Notes: generated by a model not told the origin, from the sequence alone. Counted from the first letter of the stretch, positions 1-13,476 are shown. The stretch: DNA of 32,512 bases from an uncultured Collinsella sp. (GCA_900554645.1 USIE01000015.1:1-32512), one strand, 5' to 3'. Program-made: numbers and translations.

Positions 1-2
1 CC

Positions 3-806
<804 letters not shown>

Positions 807-812
807 TTGACT

Positions 813-5291
<4,479 letters not shown>

Positions 5292-5318
5292 CTTCCAAGT
5301 ACGTTAACCGCCCTTCCA

Positions 5319-5354
5319 AAGACCCGTTTCCCAACAGGGAAGCGGGTCTTTTTT
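5319..5354 (+). terminator. rho-independent terminator of rpoBC
   Basis: A 14-bp stem (5319-5332 with 5337-5350, one wobble pair) closes on an AACA loop and is followed by a run of T. It lies 28 bp after the rpoC stop and should end the rpoBC transcript. Confidence 0.93.
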
Positions 5355-5361
5355 GATGAGG

Positions 5362-5554
5362 AACGTTGCCCCGACGAGCACGTCGGATTCCCGGAACGGG
5401 CCGCCCGCTGTTTAAGTTTGTCGCGAGTTCCGCACGCAAAGGAAAGCACTTAATGTGCTTTCCGTCTTGCGCAGGACTGTAGAGCAGCAAACTTAAACAG
5501 CGGGCGGCCCGTTCCGGGAATCTGCCCCCGCGCACAGAAGGGGATTCCTTTTGT
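5362..5554. repeat. structured palindromic element, copy A
   Basis: This 193-bp unit has a full-length homologue at 7378-7570. Its centre is a perfect 35-bp inverted repeat (5386-5420 with 5488-5522) around a 67-nt core. The core carries a 9-bp apical stem (5441-5449 with 5455-5463) on a TTAAT loop and conserved, mostly unpaired flanks. Outside the palindrome lie a small CCGAC/GTCGG hairpin on the left and a CCCC...GGGG hairpin followed by CCTTTT on the right. No open reading frame of credit lies inside. It may be a structured RNA, a non-autonomous mobile element, or both. Confidence 0.85.
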
Positions 5555-5577
5555 CAAAAAGGGACAGGTTTATTTTG
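5555..5577. repeat. left 23-bp inverted repeat of sigma/anti-sigma cassette
   Basis: The 23 bases here are the exact reverse complement of 7349-7371. The pair brackets the ECF sigma / anti-sigma genes and abuts copy A of the palindromic element. It contains the segment GGGACAGGTTTATTTT. Confidence 0.85.
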
Positions 5578-5599
5578 GTAGGTTTTTCCTGCTTTAATT

Positions 5600-5628
5600 T
5601 GAAACATTTCGTTCGGCCAGAGCGTATC
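5600..5628 (+). promoter_or_regulatory. ECF-type promoter of the sigma operon
   Basis: TGAAAC at 5600-5605 and CGTATC at 5623-5628 are separated by 17 bp. This matches the known pattern of ECF sigma promoters such as those of SigW (TGAAAC near -35, CGTA near -10). It lies 47 bp upstream of an ECF sigma gene, so autoregulation is the natural reading. A near-palindrome centred on TGAGGCCTCA (5634-5643) follows, possibly an operator or part of the leader. Confidence 0.65.
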
Positions 5629-5675
5629 AATGGTGAGGCCTCATCAAGAATCATTACCGTCACCGGGAGGTGATT

Positions 5676-6194
5676 ATGGAAGAACAAGCATTTAGACAGG
5701 CGGTCGAAGACCACCGGGATGTCGTGTTTCGGATCGCGTTGACGTACCTGCGTGATCGCGCCGACGCCGACGATGTCGCTCAAAACGTCTTTCTGAAGTT
5801 ACTCAAAAGCGATGCGCAATTTGAAAGTTGGGAACATCTTCGCCGTTGGCTTATCCGGGTCACGATCAATGAATGTAAATCGCTCTTTCGAAAGCCATGG
5901 AGGCGTGTAGAGGATATTGAGAACCTGGCCGATTCGCTTTCGGCGGCGCAGGATGAGACCAAGGCGGTCCTGTCAGACGTTATGCGACTTCCGGAACGAT
6001 TCCGTGTTCCCATCATGCTCTATTACTATCTGGGCTTTTCGACCTCAGAGATTGCCGAGTTATTGCATGTGCCAGCCGCGACTGTTCGAACGCGTTTGGC
6101 TCGCGGCAGATCGAAGCTCAAGTTCATCCTAGAGGAGGGCGACCGTGAAATCCAATCAAATCAAGCAGGCCTTCGAGTCCGTCCAAGCCGATAG
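5676..6194 (+). CDS. ECF-family RNA polymerase sigma factor
   Basis: This 172-residue protein has the two-domain layout of ECF sigma factors. Region 2 contains DADDVAQNVFLKLLK and the tryptophan-rich WEHLRRWLIRVTINECK. Region 4 contains LPERFRVPIMLYYYLGFSTS followed by EIAELLHVPAATVRTRLARG, the -35-binding helix-turn-helix. It should direct RNA polymerase to ECF promoters, including the one just upstream. The ATG at 5676 is chosen because GGGAGG (5665-5670) precedes it by 5 nt; a GTG at 5670 overlaps that site. Its 3' end overlaps the anti-sigma gene by 50 nt, typical of a sigma/anti-sigma pair. The signal it answers cannot be read from the sequence. Confidence 0.93.
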   Translation: MEEQAFRQAVEDHRDVVFRIALTYLRDRADADDVAQNVFLKLLKSDAQFESWEHLRRWLIRVTINECKSLFRKPWRRVEDIENLADSLSAAQDETKAVLSDVMRLPERFRVPIMLYYYLGFSTSEIAELLHVPAATVRTRLARGRSKLKFILEEGDREIQSNQAGLRVRPSR

Positions 6195-7221
6195 CGATCT
6201 TGCTGACCGTGTTCTTTATGCCGCTGCTGGTGAGCCGCTTCGCCGAAAGGGTCACGCGAAGCCTCTGTATGTTGCCGTGATCGGATGCCTTGCCGGAGTG
6301 CTGGCGACCGGAGGGGTCGCCTACGCCTTCGTCAATTCCAGCTATTTTGCCTCTGCCTGGGGAAACCACGGCAACGGGGATTCCATTACCTGGACCAACG
6401 GCGGCTCATCGGGAACTAAATATACCTACACCAGAGAGTTTGGCGATGGCATCGCGCCCCAAAGCCTGGAAGGCGCAGTCCAGGAGGTTAATCTGTCCGT
6501 CGAGGGCAACGGCTATACGCTTGATATCCATGAGATGGCAATCGACCAAAACGGCTGCGGAGCCGTGACGTTTACGTTGTCCAATCCAAATGGAGTTAAC
6601 TACTACAAGCCAGCAGCAGAGATTGGCGAACTTGTTCTCTATGGTGAAGAAGAGCAGGGCATCGGCACGCCCGATATGAAGTTCGGCGAGGAATGGCCTG
6701 ACACACGCAGCACAATTGATAAGGACACATCAAGCGATACTGTCATTAATGGCACGATGTACTTTGCCGCTATGGATCGCGAGCGAGATTTGCAACATGC
6801 TGTCACCTGGAATATCCATTGGACCGAGGGTGAAGGTGAGAGTGCGAGGCGGTTTGAGGCGTCGACACCCGAGTTCAATATTGGAGCGTACGTCGATACA
6901 AAGGAACTCCGCTCCGGTGACTCGCCTCTTGAGATTAGCCCGTTTTCCATCCAGACGCACATCGATGATTTGGGCTATGAAGCAGTTGATAATAAGCTGA
7001 CCGTCAGCTACAAGGATGGATCGGAGCAGATTATCGAAGATGACGACGCAGGGGCGTTCAACTTATATTTTTCTTATACGCGCAATAGCGGAGAGAACAT
7101 CTGGGTGCCAACGAAGTTGATTGATGTCGACCAAGTGGTCTCAGTAACGCTTGAGGGCACGAGGTGCACGTCAACAGGAGAGACCGAAACGGAAGAGTCC
7201 TTTACTATCGTCTATTCGTAA
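6145..7221 (+). CDS. membrane-anchored anti-sigma factor (probable)
   Basis: The protein has 358 residues. A short charged cytoplasmic part (1-40, beginning MKSNQIKQAFESVQADSDLA) is followed by one membrane helix (about 41-63, LYVAVIGCLAGVLATGGVAY) and about 295 extracytoplasmic residues. The outer part is polar, with aromatic- and Gly-rich stretches near the membrane, and is not recognised as an enzyme. There is no HxxxCxxC zinc anti-sigma motif. The role as anti-sigma is inferred from topology and from the 50-nt overlap with the sigma gene; it would hold the sigma factor at the membrane until an envelope signal. The GTG start is supported by AGGAGG a few bases upstream. Base composition is visibly less GC-rich than in rpoC. 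Confidence 0.75.
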   Translation: MKSNQIKQAFESVQADSDLADRVLYAAAGEPLRRKGHAKPLYVAVIGCLAGVLATGGVAYAFVNSSYFASAWGNHGNGDSITWTNGGSSGTKYTYTREFGDGIAPQSLEGAVQEVNLSVEGNGYTLDIHEMAIDQNGCGAVTFTLSNPNGVNYYKPAAEIGELVLYGEEEQGIGTPDMKFGEEWPDTRSTIDKDTSSDTVINGTMYFAAMDRERDLQHAVTWNIHWTEGEGESARRFEASTPEFNIGAYVDTKELRSGDSPLEISPFSIQTHIDDLGYEAVDNKLTVSYKDGSEQIIEDDDAGAFNLYFSYTRNSGENIWVPTKLIDVDQVVSVTLEGTRCTSTGETETEESFTIVYS

Positions 7222-7226
7222 GGTCT

Positions 7227-7261
7227 GAGGCCGCTTTCTACTAGGGGAAGCGGCCTCTTTT
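7227..7261 (+). terminator. terminator of sigma/anti-sigma operon
   Basis: A 10-bp stem GAGGCCGCTT / AAGCGGCCTC (7227-7236 with 7248-7257) is followed by TTTT. It begins 6 bp after the anti-sigma stop codon. Confidence 0.9.
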
Positions 7262-7348
7262 GCGTTAAATGGAAACGCCGCCGATTTCCATGCGACAGAT
7301 GAGAGCAGATTACCGCTGGAGCGCGACGTTTCCCCAGATAAAACCGAT

Positions 7349-7371
7349 CAAAATAAACCTGTCCCTTTTTG
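7349..7371. repeat. right 23-bp inverted repeat of sigma/anti-sigma cassette
   Basis: Exact reverse complement of 5555-5577. It ends 6 bp before copy B of the palindromic element, so the cassette is symmetrically bracketed. The stretch from the terminator at 7261 to this repeat shows nothing else that can be recognised. Confidence 0.85.
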
Positions 7372-7377
7372 GCAGGT

Positions 7378-7570
7378 AACGTTGCCCCGACGAGCACATC
7401 GGATTCCCGGGCCGGGCGGCCTGCGGTTTAAGTTTGTCGCGAGTTCCGCACGAGCCGGAGGCCACTTAATGTGGCCTCCGTGCGAGCCAGGACTGTAGAG
7501 CAGCAAACTTAAACCGCAGGCCGCCCGGCCCGGGAATCCGCCCCTGCGCACAGGAGGGGATTCCTTTTGT
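7378..7570. repeat. structured palindromic element, copy B
   Basis: This is a 193-bp direct repeat of 5362-5554. The perfect inverted repeat is 37 bp here (7400-7436 with 7504-7540), the core is 67 nt (7437-7503), and the apical stem is GGAGGCCAC / GTGGCCTCC on the same TTAAT loop. Relative to copy A it has five changes in each long arm and three in each side of the apical stem, and every one is matched by the complementary change on the other strand. It lies directly upstream of the rpsL leader. Confidence 0.85.
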
Positions 7571-7582
7571 GTAGGCTTTGCG

Positions 7583-7652
7583 GAAATATGCTCATTTTAG
7601 GATACGCCCGGTGGCGTGGTCTGTTGACGGCACAGCTAACGCCACGTATCCT
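7583..7652 (+). promoter_or_regulatory. rpsL leader: shared motif and stable hairpin
   Basis: GAAATATG (7583-7590), 9 bp, then GGATACGCCCG (7600-7610) recurs with the same spacing ahead of rplC. Here GGATACG also forms one side of a strong hairpin: AGGATACG (7599-7606) pairs with CGTATCCT (7645-7652) and TGGCGT (7612-7617) pairs with ACGCCA (7639-7644). It could be the start region of the rpsL transcript plus a regulatory fold. No consensus -35/-10 pair is obvious. Confidence 0.5.
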
Positions 7653-7745
7653 ATCGAACTGCGTGTTTCGTAGGGGGATGCTGACCCCTCGATTCAAGCC
7701 GTTGCACTTTACAGAAAGCTGGAATCATTCGAGAAGGAGTACGCT

Positions 7746-8123
7746 TTGCCTACTATTAACCAGCTGGTTCGCCAGGGCCGTCGTTCCGTGCCCAGGAAGT
7801 CCAAGAACGCTGCTCTGCAGCACAACTCCCAGAAGCGCGGCGTGTGCACCCGCGTCTTCACCACGAGCCCCAAGAAGCCGAACTCGGCTCTTCGTAAGGT
7901 TGCCCGTGTTCGCCTCGTCAACGGCATCGAAGTTACTGCTTACATCCCGGGTGAGGGCCACAACCTGCAGGAGCACTCTATCGTGCTCGTCCGCGGCGGT
8001 CGTGTCCGTGACCTCCCTGGTGTCCGTTATCACGTCATCCGTGGCGCCTACGACGCTGCTCCGGTCCAGAACCGTATGCAGGCCCGTTCCAAGTACGGTG
8101 CTAAGCGCCCTAAGGCTAAATAA
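7746..8123 (+). CDS. rpsL: 30S ribosomal protein S12
   Basis: This 125-residue protein is S12, part of the decoding centre of the small subunit. The signature [19 protein letters not shown] and the later [12 protein letters not shown] are intact; these loops hold the residues where streptomycin-resistance changes occur in other bacteria. The TTG start gives the standard N-terminus [12 protein letters not shown] and is preceded by GAAGGAG. It heads the operon rpsL-rpsG-fusA-rpsJ. The leader of about 175 bp holds a stable hairpin. Confidence 0.98.
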   Translation: MPTINQLVRQGRRSVPRKSKNAALQHNSQKRGVCTRVFTTSPKKPNSALRKVARVRLVNGIEVTAYIPGEGHNLQEHSIVLVRGGRVRDLPGVRYHVIRGAYDAAPVQNRMQARSKYGAKRPKAK

Positions 8124-8148
8124 GCCAGATAACGTTTTGATACTTTCG

Positions 8149-8174
8149 CCGTGTGCCGCCTAAGCGCCGCACGG
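8149..8174 (+). other. intercistronic hairpin rpsL-rpsG
   Basis: CCGTG (8149-8153) pairs with CACGG (8170-8174) in the 73-bp spacer, with some further pairing inside. There is no T-run, so it is not a terminator; it may stabilise or process the mRNA. Confidence 0.4.
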
Positions 8175-8196
8175 TAGACACTTAAGGAGATTTCAC

Positions 8197-8670
8197 ATGC
8201 CGCGTCGTGCAGCAGCTAATCGTCGTGAGGTTCAGCCTGACGCCGTTTACAACAACCGCCTGGTGACTCAGCTCATCAACAAGGTCCTTCTTGACGGCAA
8301 GAAGGCCACCGCTGAGCGCATCGTTTACACCGCTTTCGAGATCGTTGCCGAGAAGTCCGAGGGTGGCGACGCTCTCGCTACCTTCAAGAAGGCTATGGAC
8401 AACGTCAAGCCCACGCTCGAGGTTAAGCCCAAGCGTGTCGGTGGCGCTACCTATCAGGTCCCGATGGAGGTCAACTCCCGTCGTTCCACCGCTCTGGGTA
8501 TCCGCTGGATCGTCAACTTCTCCCGCGCTCGCAAGGAGAAGACCATGGCCGAGCGTCTCGCCAACGAGATCCTCGACGCTTCCAACGGCCTGGGCGCTTC
8601 CGTCAAGAAGCGTGAGGACGTCTTCAAGATGGCCGAGGCCAACCGCGCGTTCTCTCACTATCGTTGGTAA
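8197..8670 (+). CDS. rpsG: 30S ribosomal protein S7
   Basis: This 157-residue protein is S7, which nucleates assembly of the 30S head and contacts the exit-site tRNA. The N-terminus [20 protein letters not shown] and the block [20 protein letters not shown] are typical of the family. The ATG follows AAGGAG with normal spacing. It lies between rpsL and fusA, with 20 bp to fusA. Confidence 0.98.
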   Translation: MPRRAAANRREVQPDAVYNNRLVTQLINKVLLDGKKATAERIVYTAFEIVAEKSEGGDALATFKKAMDNVKPTLEVKPKRVGGATYQVPMEVNSRRSTALGIRWIVNFSRARKEKTMAERLANEILDASNGLGASVKKREDVFKMAEANRAFSHYRW

Positions 8671-8690
8671 GTTTAAGGTAAGGAACTAAC

Positions 8691-10790
8691 ATGGCTAAGC
8701 CTAAGTACAAGCTTTCCGATACCCGTAACATCGGCATCATGGCCCACATCGATGCCGGTAAGACCACCACGACCGAGCGTATTCTTTACTACACCGGTAA
8801 GACCCACAAGATCGGTGAGGTCCATGAGGGCGCTGCCACCATGGACTGGATGGTTCAGGAGCAGGAGCGCGGCGTAACCATTACCTCCGCTGCTACCACG
8901 TGCTTCTGGAAGAAGGACGGTACCGACTACCGCATCCAGATCATCGACACCCCGGGCCACGTTGACTTCACCGCCGAGGTCGAGCGCTGCCTGCGCGTCC
9001 TCGATGGCGCTGTCGCCGTCTTCGACGCCGTTGCCGGCGTTCAGCCCCAGTCTGAGACCGTTTGGCGTCAGGCTTCTACCTTCAACGTCCCCCGCATCGC
9101 CTTCATCAACAAGTATGACCGCGTGGGCGCAGACTTCTTCAACGCTATCGAGACCATGAAGGATCGTCTCGACGCCAACGCCGTGGCCGCTCAGGTCCCG
9201 ATGGGCGCCGAGGACAACTTCTGGGGCGTCATCGACCTCGTCACCATGACTGCTTGGGACTTCAAGGCCGACGACAAGGGCATGACCTACCCCGAGCCGA
9301 TGGACGAGATCCCGGCTGAGTTTGCTGACATCGCTGCCACCAAGCGCGAGGAGCTCCTCGACGCTGCTGCCAGCTTTGACGACGAGCTCATGGAGAAGAT
9401 CCTCATGGAGGAGGACTTCACCGTCGAGGAGCTCAAGGCTGCTCTGCGCAAGGGCGTTCTGGCCAACGAGCTCAACCTCGTCTTCGTGGGTTCCGCCTAC
9501 AAGAACAAGGGCGTCCAGGAGCTGCTCGACGCTGTCGTCGACTACCTGCCCAGCCCGCTCGACGTTGAGGCCGTCACCGGTACCGATCCGGACACCGGTG
9601 AGGAGATCCAGCGTCATCCTTCCTTCGACGAGCCCTTCTCCGGCCTGGTCTTCAAGATCATGACCGACCCGTTCGTCGGTAAGCTCACCTACGTCCGCGT
9701 TTACTCCGGCCGCGCCGAGTCCGGCTCCTACGTGGTCAACGCTTCCAACGGTCAGCGCGAGCGCCTCGGCCGCATCCTCGAGATGAACGCCGCCGAGCGT
9801 ATCGACCGTGACGACGCTGCCGCCGGCGACATCGTCGCTTGCGTCGGCTTCAAGAACTCCACCACCGGTGACACCCTGTGCGCCGAGGGCAAGGAGATCG
9901 TCCTCGAGAAGATCGAGTTCGCTAAGCCCGTTATCGACGTTGCCATCGAGCCCAAGACCAAGGCCGAGCAGGACAAGATGTCCCTGGCTCTGACCAAGCT
10001 CGCCGAGGAGGACCCGACCTTCCAGGTGTCCACCAACCACGAGACCGGCCAGACCATCATCGCCGGCATGGGCGAGCTGCACCTCGAGATCATCGTCGAC
10101 CGTCTGCTCCGCGAGTTCAAGGTTGACGCTAACGTTGGTAAGCCCCAGGTCGCCTACCGCGAGACCGCTGGTCACGACGTCGAGAAGGCTGAGGGCAAGT
10201 TCGTCCGTCAGTCCGGCGGTCGCGGTCAGTACGGCCACGCCGTCATCAAGCTTGAGAAGATGGAGGAGGGATTCGGCTACGAGTTCGTCAACGCTATCGT
10301 CGGCGGCGTCGTGCCCAAGGAGTACATCCCGTCCATCGACAAGGGCATCCAGGAGGCCCTGAACACCGGTGTTATCGCCGGCTTCCCGGTCCTCGACGTT
10401 AAGGTCACCCTGTTCGACGGTTCTTACCACGAGGTCGACTCCTCCGAGGCCGCCTTCAAGATCGCCGGTTCCATGGCTATCAAGGACGCCCTCAAGAAGT
10501 CCGATCCGCAGCTGCTCGAGCCGATCATGGCTGTCGAGGTCGAGACCCCCGAGCAGTACATGGGCGACGTTATGGGCAACCTCTCCGGTCGCCGCGGCAA
10601 GATCGAGGGCATGGAGGATCGCAAGAACAGCAAGCTCATCCGTGCCAAGGTGCCGCTGGGCGAGATGTTCGGTTACGCTACCGACCTTCGCTCCCAGACC
10701 CAGGGCCGTGCATCCTACACGATGCAGTTCGACTCTTATGAGCCCGCGCCCAAGTCCATCGTGGACGAGGTCATGAGCAAGAACGCCTAA
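8691..10790 (+). CDS. fusA: translation elongation factor G
   Basis: EF-G (699 residues) is the GTPase that drives ribosomal translocation. The G motifs are visible: [14 protein letters not shown] (about 18-31), DTPGHVDF (about 87-94) and NKYDRVGAD (NKxD, about 140). Domains II to V follow, with the domain IV region [12 protein letters not shown] and the domain V end SKNA. Length and order fit the canonical family. A tuf gene usually follows fusA in this operon in other bacteria; here rpsJ follows directly. A hairpin (10816-10832) sits in the spacer to rpsJ. Confidence 0.98.
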   Translation: MAKPKYKLSDTRNIGIMAHIDAGKTTTTERILYYTGKTHKIGEVHEGAATMDWMVQEQERGVTITSAATTCFWKKDGTDYRIQIIDTPGHVDFTAEVERCLRVLDGAVAVFDAVAGVQPQSETVWRQASTFNVPRIAFINKYDRVGADFFNAIETMKDRLDANAVAAQVPMGAEDNFWGVIDLVTMTAWDFKADDKGMTYPEPMDEIPAEFADIAATKREELLDAAASFDDELMEKILMEEDFTVEELKAALRKGVLANELNLVFVGSAYKNKGVQELLDAVVDYLPSPLDVEAVTGTDPDTGEEIQRHPSFDEPFSGLVFKIMTDPFVGKLTYVRVYSGRAESGSYVVNASNGQRERLGRILEMNAAERIDRDDAAAGDIVACVGFKNSTTGDTLCAEGKEIVLEKIEFAKPVIDVAIEPKTKAEQDKMSLALTKLAEEDPTFQVSTNHETGQTIIAGMGELHLEIIVDRLLREFKVDANVGKPQVAYRETAGHDVEKAEGKFVRQSGGRGQYGHAVIKLEKMEEGFGYEFVNAIVGGVVPKEYIPSIDKGIQEALNTGVIAGFPVLDVKVTLFDGSYHEVDSSEAAFKIAGSMAIKDALKKSDPQLLEPIMAVEVETPEQYMGDVMGNLSGRRGKIEGMEDRKNSKLIRAKVPLGEMFGYATDLRSQTQGRASYTMQFDSYEPAPKSIVDEVMSKNA

Positions 10791-10850
10791 GTTCGAGCTC
10801 CCTGTTACGTAATCCGCGAGAACATCTCTCGCACTCTTTGGAGGTTTAAG

Positions 10851-11159
10851 TTGGCTACCCAGAAGATCCGCATTCGCCTCAAGGGCTATGATCACGAGGT
10901 CGTCGATCAGTCCGCGAAGCTCATCGTCGAGACCGCTCAGAAGACTGGCGCTCGCGTTTCCGGTCCTGTCCCCCTGCCCACCGAGCGCAACCTGTACACG
11001 GTTATCCGCTCGCCGCACGTGAACAAGGACTCCCGTGAGCAGTTCGAGATGCGCACCCACAAGCGCCTCATCGACATCCTCGACCCCACCTCGGGCACCG
11101 TTGATTCGCTCATGCGTCTCGACCTCCCCGCTGGCGTCGACATCGACATCAAGCTCTAA
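10851..11159 (+). CDS. rpsJ: 30S ribosomal protein S10
   Basis: S10 (102 residues) is a 30S head protein and, in other bacteria, the NusB/NusG partner in antitermination. The sequence [20 protein letters not shown] and later [20 protein letters not shown] are diagnostic. The TTG start is supported by TTGGAGG 6 nt upstream. It is the last gene of this operon and is followed by a strong terminator. In most bacteria rpsJ is immediately followed by rplC; here rplC lies about 13.9 kb downstream. Confidence 0.98.
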   Translation: MATQKIRIRLKGYDHEVVDQSAKLIVETAQKTGARVSGPVPLPTERNLYTVIRSPHVNKDSREQFEMRTHKRLIDILDPTSGTVDSLMRLDLPAGVDIDIKL

Positions 11160-11178
11160 GCGATATCGCTCATAGCTT

Positions 11179-11216
11179 AAAGGGCCCCGCTGCCGTTACG
11201 GTAGCGGGGCCCTTTT
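11179..11216 (+). terminator. terminator after rpsJ
   Basis: A GC-rich stem of about 16 bp (11179-11194 with 11200-11215, including a wobble) is followed by TTTTGTTT. It lies between rpsJ and the converging birA; the A-run on its left side could let it act in both directions. Confidence 0.93.
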
Positions 11217-11275
11217 GTTTAGCATGATGGGATTGGACCGCCGGATAAGGTTGCCGAGCGGCTGGCTGTGGCGCC

Positions 11276-12052
11276 CTATTCGCTCGCGGGACGCAGCGAT
11301 GCCTCCTCAAAATGGAAGGATCGCAAACCGCCTTCCGTTTCGATACACGCGCGACCAAAGCCATCGACGGTTTTAAAGATGCCGCGTGCCAGCTCGTAGC
11401 CGGCAGGGGAACGGGCGATAACGTGCTCCCCAATCCAATTGAGGTGAGTGACATATTCGACGTGGACGGGCGCGAGCGGTCCGGCGTCTTCTTCCATGGC
11501 GTTAAGACGCTCTGCCCACGCATCTACTGCGTCTATAACTGCGTGATAGACCTCATCGAGGAGCATGTTGACGGTGGGAACGCTCTCGTTAAGGTCCGAG
11601 AGGCCAATTGCCGCCAGGCCGCCATCGGGTACCTCTTGGGGCGTGTAGTTTACGTTGACGCCAATGCCGCAGACGGCGAAGGGCTTGCCTTCGTTATCGC
11701 GTGCGGCCTCGACCAGAATGCCGCCGAGCTTGCGTCCTCGCGCGACAAGGTCGTTGGGCCATTTAAGGCGAATCTCGTTTGCAAGACCCTGCTTTTCGAG
11801 TGCTTCGAGCACCGCTAGGCCGCTGACGGCGGCAAGACCAGAGAACTTTGCAGGATTAACGCATGGGCGCAGGACAATCGAAAGCAATAAGTTGCCGACG
11901 GTTGAGTCCCACTTGTGCCCGCGCCGGCCGCGTCCTGCTGTTTGAGCCCGGGCGGCAAGTCCTGTGCCGTGCGGCGCTCCCTGTTTTCCTGCTTCGAGCA
12001 GGTCATCGTTGGTCGATCCGGTTACGTCGACTATCGTTAATTTGGTATCCAT
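11276..12052 (-). CDS. birA: biotin--[acetyl-CoA-carboxylase] ligase
   Basis: This 258-residue enzyme makes biotinyl-AMP and transfers biotin to the acceptor lysine of biotin carrier proteins. The ATP/biotin loop is TAGRGRRGHKWDS (about 38-50), KWPNDL is at about 97-102 and RKLGGILVEA follows. The family C-terminal SH3-like domain is suggested at the end. There is no N-terminal winged helix, so it is the monofunctional class that does not act as a DNA-binding repressor. It is transcribed away from the fatty-acid operon, whose accB product is the obvious substrate. AGGAGG lies about 10 nt before the ATG. Confidence 0.95.
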   Translation of the reverse strand: MDTKLTIVDVTGSTNDDLLEAGKQGAPHGTGLAARAQTAGRGRRGHKWDSTVGNLLLSIVLRPCVNPAKFSGLAAVSGLAVLEALEKQGLANEIRLKWPNDLVARGRKLGGILVEAARDNEGKPFAVCGIGVNVNYTPQEVPDGGLAAIGLSDLNESVPTVNMLLDEVYHAVIDAVDAWAERLNAMEEDAGPLAPVHVEYVTHLNWIGEHVIARSPAGYELARGIFKTVDGFGRACIETEGGLRSFHFEEASLRPASE

Positions 12053-12150
12053 AACGGTTGCTACCTCCTAAGTTAATAAGGCAATCGCGTAATGGTGTCG
12101 AGAGATAGACACAATGTGAAGCCTTTGTCGCATTTGGACAATTTAATGTT

Positions 12151-12211
12151 AACACGTCAACAAAGACTGAAATGCGTTATCCTCTCTTGGTCGATGTAAA
12201 CACGTCAACAA
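12151..12211 (+). promoter_or_regulatory. paired 13-bp direct repeats upstream of fabH
   Basis: AACACGTCAACAA occurs at 12151-12163 and again at 12199-12211, 48 bp apart. The first copy sits in TGTTAACACGTCAACA, an imperfect inverted repeat. Both lie in the birA-fabH divergent region and just upstream of the fabH ribosome site. This is the pattern of an operator for a lipid-responsive regulator, but it does not match the FabT or FapR sites known from Firmicutes, and no regulator gene is in the window. Confidence 0.5.
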
Positions 12212-12228
12212 CTCAAAGGAGGTTAGTG

Positions 12229-13188
12229 ATGGGTTTCACGATTCTTGGAACAGGCTCGGCGCTTCCTGAGCGCAGCGTTTCCAATGACGAGCTGTCCGAG
12301 TTTCTCGATACCTCGGATGAGTGGATTTTTACCCGCACCGGTATCAAGAGCCGCCATGTGTGCACCACCGAGTCACTCGACGACCTTGCCGTAGCGGCGA
12401 GCGAGCGGGCGCTCCAGGTGTCCGGAATCGACGCGAGCCAGCTGGATCTGATCGTCTGCTCGACGACGACGGGTGACCACCTTGTTCCCGCTGAGGCGTG
12501 TGCCGTTGCTGAGCGACTAGGAGCGGCGTGCCCTGCCTTCGATGTCTCGGCGGCCTGTGCCGGCTTCGTGTTTGCGCTCGATGTCGCCGAGGGCTATATC
12601 GAGCGCGGTCGTGCCGAGCGCGTGCTTATCGTTGCTGCTGAGCAGATGACGCGCGCGCTCGACTGGACCGACCGCGCCACCTGCGTGCTCTTTGGCGATG
12701 GGGCAGGCGCCGCAGTGATTGGGGCTGGGGGAGACGGCCCCCTTGCCGTTGAGCTTTCGACGGCGCCCGACGTCGAGACGTTACACGTTCCCGGTCTGGT
12801 CGGCACCTCGCCGTTTAAGGCTTCCGCAGATAGCAAGAGCGTGCTGTCCATGAATGGCCGCCGCGTGTTCAAGTTCGGCGTCAACGCCATCTGCGACACG
12901 GTCCATAAGCTTGCGGGCGATGCGGGCATTTCGGTCGAAGACATCGACCATTTTGTATTCCATCAGGCTAACGAACGAATCCTGAGTCAGGCGGTCAAGC
13001 GCCTCGGCGTGCCAGATGAGCGCGTGGTTCGAACGCTGCGCGAGACCGGCAACATTTCGAGCGCATGCATTCCGCTTGCCCTCGACCGGCTGGCAAACGC
13101 CGGTGCACTTCACACGGGCGACACCATCGCCTTGGTTGGATTTGGCGCCGGTCTGGATATAGGTGGCTATCTGCTTCGTTGGAAGTAG
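12229..13188 (+). CDS. fabH: beta-ketoacyl-ACP synthase III
   Basis: FabH condenses acetyl-CoA (or another primer) with malonyl-ACP to start fatty-acid synthesis. The catalytic triad can be read: Cys110 in SAACAGFVFAL, His245 in FHQANERI and Asn275 in ETGNISSA. The start at ATG 12229 gives MGFTILGTGSALPE, the family N-terminus, with a perfect AAAGGAGG 6 nt upstream. An in-frame ATG at 12172 would add 19 residues unlike the family. Length is 319 residues. It is the first gene of a ten-gene operon. Confidence 0.97.
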   Translation: MGFTILGTGSALPERSVSNDELSEFLDTSDEWIFTRTGIKSRHVCTTESLDDLAVAASERALQVSGIDASQLDLIVCSTTTGDHLVPAEACAVAERLGAACPAFDVSAACAGFVFALDVAEGYIERGRAERVLIVAAEQMTRALDWTDRATCVLFGDGAGAAVIGAGGDGPLAVELSTAPDVETLHVPGLVGTSPFKASADSKSVLSMNGRRVFKFGVNAICDTVHKLAGDAGISVEDIDHFVFHQANERILSQAVKRLGVPDERVVRTLRETGNISSACIPLALDRLANAGALHTGDTIALVGFGAGLDIGGYLLRWK

Positions 13189-13239
13189 TCGCACATAGGA
13201 AATAAAAACGCCCTAGGGCACAACCAAAGGAGAACTACC

Positions 13240-13476
13240 ATGGCAGATCAGAAGACCTTCGAGCGCGTTTGCGACGTTATCCGCGAGACCGCCGGTCTTG
13301 ACGATGTCGAGATGAAGCCCGAGTCCACGCTCGAGGAGATTGGTCTCGACAGTCTGGGTACCGTCGAGATCCTCGTCGCCGTCGAGGACGAGTTTGGCAT
13401 TCAGCTCGATACCGAGGAGAACCCCAAGACGGTCGGCGAGTTCGCCGATACGGTCGAGGCGGCATTGGAGAAGTAG
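13240..13476 (+). CDS. acpP: acyl carrier protein
   Basis: This small acidic protein (78 residues) carries the growing acyl chain on a phosphopantetheine arm attached to Ser38 in the motif EEIGLDSLGTVEILV. The four-helix family pattern and length fit. It has AAAGGAG before the ATG and lies between fabH and fabK. Its strong ribosome site fits the need for high ACP output. Confidence 0.97.
   Translation: MADQKTFERVCDVIRETAGLDDVEMKPESTLEEIGLDSLGTVEILVAVEDEFGIQLDTEENPKTVGEFADTVEAALEK

Noticed and set aside
5386..5522. Integron attC site
   Set aside because: The inverted arms are too long and perfect, the GTTRRRY/RYYYAAC boxes are not matched, and there is no integrase or cassette array.
5386..7540. 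Palindromic copies A and B as ordinary rho-independent terminators
   Set aside because: Both lie after separate, complete terminators, their stems are interrupted by a 67-nt conserved core, and no T-run follows the long stem directly.
8673..11060. Long minus-strand open frame (795 codons) opposite fusA and rpsJ
   Set aside because: It mirrors the strong codon bias of rpsG-fusA-rpsJ; it has no family motif, and its composition is that of an antisense shadow.
12172..12228. Upstream in-frame start for fabH
   Set aside because: The extra 19 residues do not resemble FabH, and the operator repeat and the strong AAAGGAGG lie between this start and ATG 12229.
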